From contig JAJZSA010000088.1 of NCBI GenBank assembly GCA_021822115.1, positions 1 through 8,590 on the forward strand: DNA of 8,590 nt, in the 5' to 3' direction. Under the pieces are notes generated by a model. That model saw nothing but the letters and a program-made list of their open reading frames with translations. It did not search any database and had not been told where the DNA came from. Within the stretch, counting starts at the first letter, position 1. Each line of letters starts with the position of its first letter. Positions 7,972-8,590 of the stretch are shown in pieces. The DNA is from Pseudomonadota bacterium. Lineage in GTDB: Bacteria > Pseudomonadota > Gammaproteobacteria > Burkholderiales > Gallionellaceae. A program made the position numbers and the translations under genes.

Positions 7972-8590
7972 ATACCGCACTCAACGCGCCGCGCCGTGCC
8001 TTGGCGGAATACGACACCGTGCTGACCTGGGTGGTCACTGCCTTGCTCGCCATCGGTCTGGTGATGGTGTATTCCGCATCCATCGCCACGGCCGAGGCCG
8101 GCAAATACACCGGCCATCAGGCGACCTACTATCTGGTGCGTCACGGCATCTTTATGTTGATCGGGCTGGGAGCCGCAGTGCTGGCGTTCCAGGTGCCGAT
8201 GCAGACCTGGCAGAAATACGCGCCGCTGCTGTTCGTGGCCGGCGTGCTGTTGCTGCTGCTGGTGCTGATCCCCGGCATCGGTAAATCGGTGAACGGCAGC
8301 CGGCGCTGGATCTCGTTGGTGGTGTTCAACATCCAGCCCTCCGAACTGATGAAACTGTTCGCCGTGCTGTATGCCGCCGACTATGCGGTGCGCAAGGCGG
8401 CGGTGCGCGATCGTTTCGTGCAGTCCTTCGTGCCGATGTTCATGGTGATGGCGCTGGTCGGTGCGCTGTTGCTGTTGGAGCCCGACATGGGCGCGTTCGT
8501 GGTGGTGTGCGCCATCGCCATGAGCATGCTGTGGCTGGGAGGCTTCAACCTGAAGATCTTCGGCGCGCTGACCATCGCGCTGCCGCTGGC
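7965..8590 (+). CDS. ftsW: Septal peptidoglycan glycosyltransferase FtsW (SEDS family), 3'-truncated
   Basis: FtsW is the SEDS-family polytopic membrane enzyme that polymerises lipid II into glycan strands at the septum together with FtsI. Translation from ATG 7965 stays open to the window end, giving 208 complete codons of an expected 380-410. The first residues form a short cytoplasmic tail. A transmembrane segment at about 19-38 ends in VMVYSASIA, and further hydrophobic segments lie at about 57-75 and 86-102. SEDS signatures follow in order: VNGSRRWI (109-116), QPSELMK (124-130) and EPDMGA (172-177). The catalytic aspartate of the large periplasmic loop lies beyond the window. The start overlaps murD by 7 bp. 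Linkage to mur genes and ftsI supports FtsW over the paralogue RodA. The gene after it in this cluster type is normally murG, outside the window. Confidence 0.96.
   Translation, partial: MLNTALNAPRRALAEYDTVLTWVVTALLAIGLVMVYSASIATAEAGKYTGHQATYYLVRHGIFMLIGLGAAVLAFQVPMQTWQKYAPLLFVAGVLLLLLVLIPGIGKSVNGSRRWISLVVFNIQPSELMKLFAVLYAADYAVRKAAVRDRFVQSFVPMFMVMALVGALLLLEPDMGAFVVVCAIAMSMLWLGGFNLKIFGALTIALPL

Noticed and set aside
4035..7980. Long open frames on the minus strand (about 425-496 codons, e.g. opposite mraY, murD and murF).
   Set aside because: They are shadows of GC-rich codon use on the + strand. Their translations are rich in His, Arg, Gln and Ala, match no family I recognise, and sit exactly opposite highly conserved genes.
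1..8590. A search for a novel system, mobile element, RNA gene, CRISPR array or terminator.
   Set aside because: All bases are accounted for by eight overlapping housekeeping genes with intact motifs. No long repeats, hairpin followed by T-run, or region of foreign composition was visible by eye.

Overview
The window is an uninterrupted stretch of a bacterial dcw (division and cell wall) cluster, all on the + strand. The genes, in order, are rsmH (5'-truncated), ftsL, ftsI, murE, murF, mraY, murD and ftsW (3'-truncated). This is the order seen in beta- and gammaproteobacteria. The DNA is GC-rich (roughly 60-65% by eye, not counted). The very short FtsL and the style of the MraY and FtsW N-termini fit a betaproteobacterium, perhaps Nitrosomonadales/Gallionellales-like. 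That placement is inference from remembered family sequences, not a search.

Layout: 1-643 is the C-terminal two thirds of the 16S rRNA methyltransferase RsmH. 636-917 is FtsL and 914-2635 is the septal transpeptidase FtsI (PBP3). 2632-4131 is MurE, 4128-5507 MurF, 5492-6595 MraY and 6592-7971 MurD. 7965 to the window end is the start of the septal glycosyltransferase FtsW. Every one of the seven junctions is an overlap (8, 4, 4, 4, 16, 4 and 7 bp), so the window has no intergenic base. I see no credible internal promoter, terminator, RNA gene, mobile element or CRISPR array. The start codons are GTG for ftsL and ftsI and ATG for the other five genes whose starts are visible.

How the genes work together: MurD, MurE and MurF add D-Glu, the third residue (meso-diaminopimelate, judging from the DNPR motif in MurE) and D-Ala-D-Ala to UDP-MurNAc-L-Ala. 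MraY moves the finished phospho-MurNAc-pentapeptide onto undecaprenyl phosphate, giving lipid I. After MurG (expected just downstream) makes lipid II, FtsW polymerises it and FtsI cross-links it at the septum. FtsL is part of the FtsQLB complex that activates FtsWI.

All catalytic motifs I looked for within the visible parts are intact, and I found no frameshift or sign of horizontal transfer. This is an ordinary housekeeping region and I did not find a new system in it. The points worth a second look are the fully overlapped architecture, the near-absence of a cytoplasmic tail on FtsL, the lack of a Shine-Dalgarno at murD, and a few small sequence curiosities.
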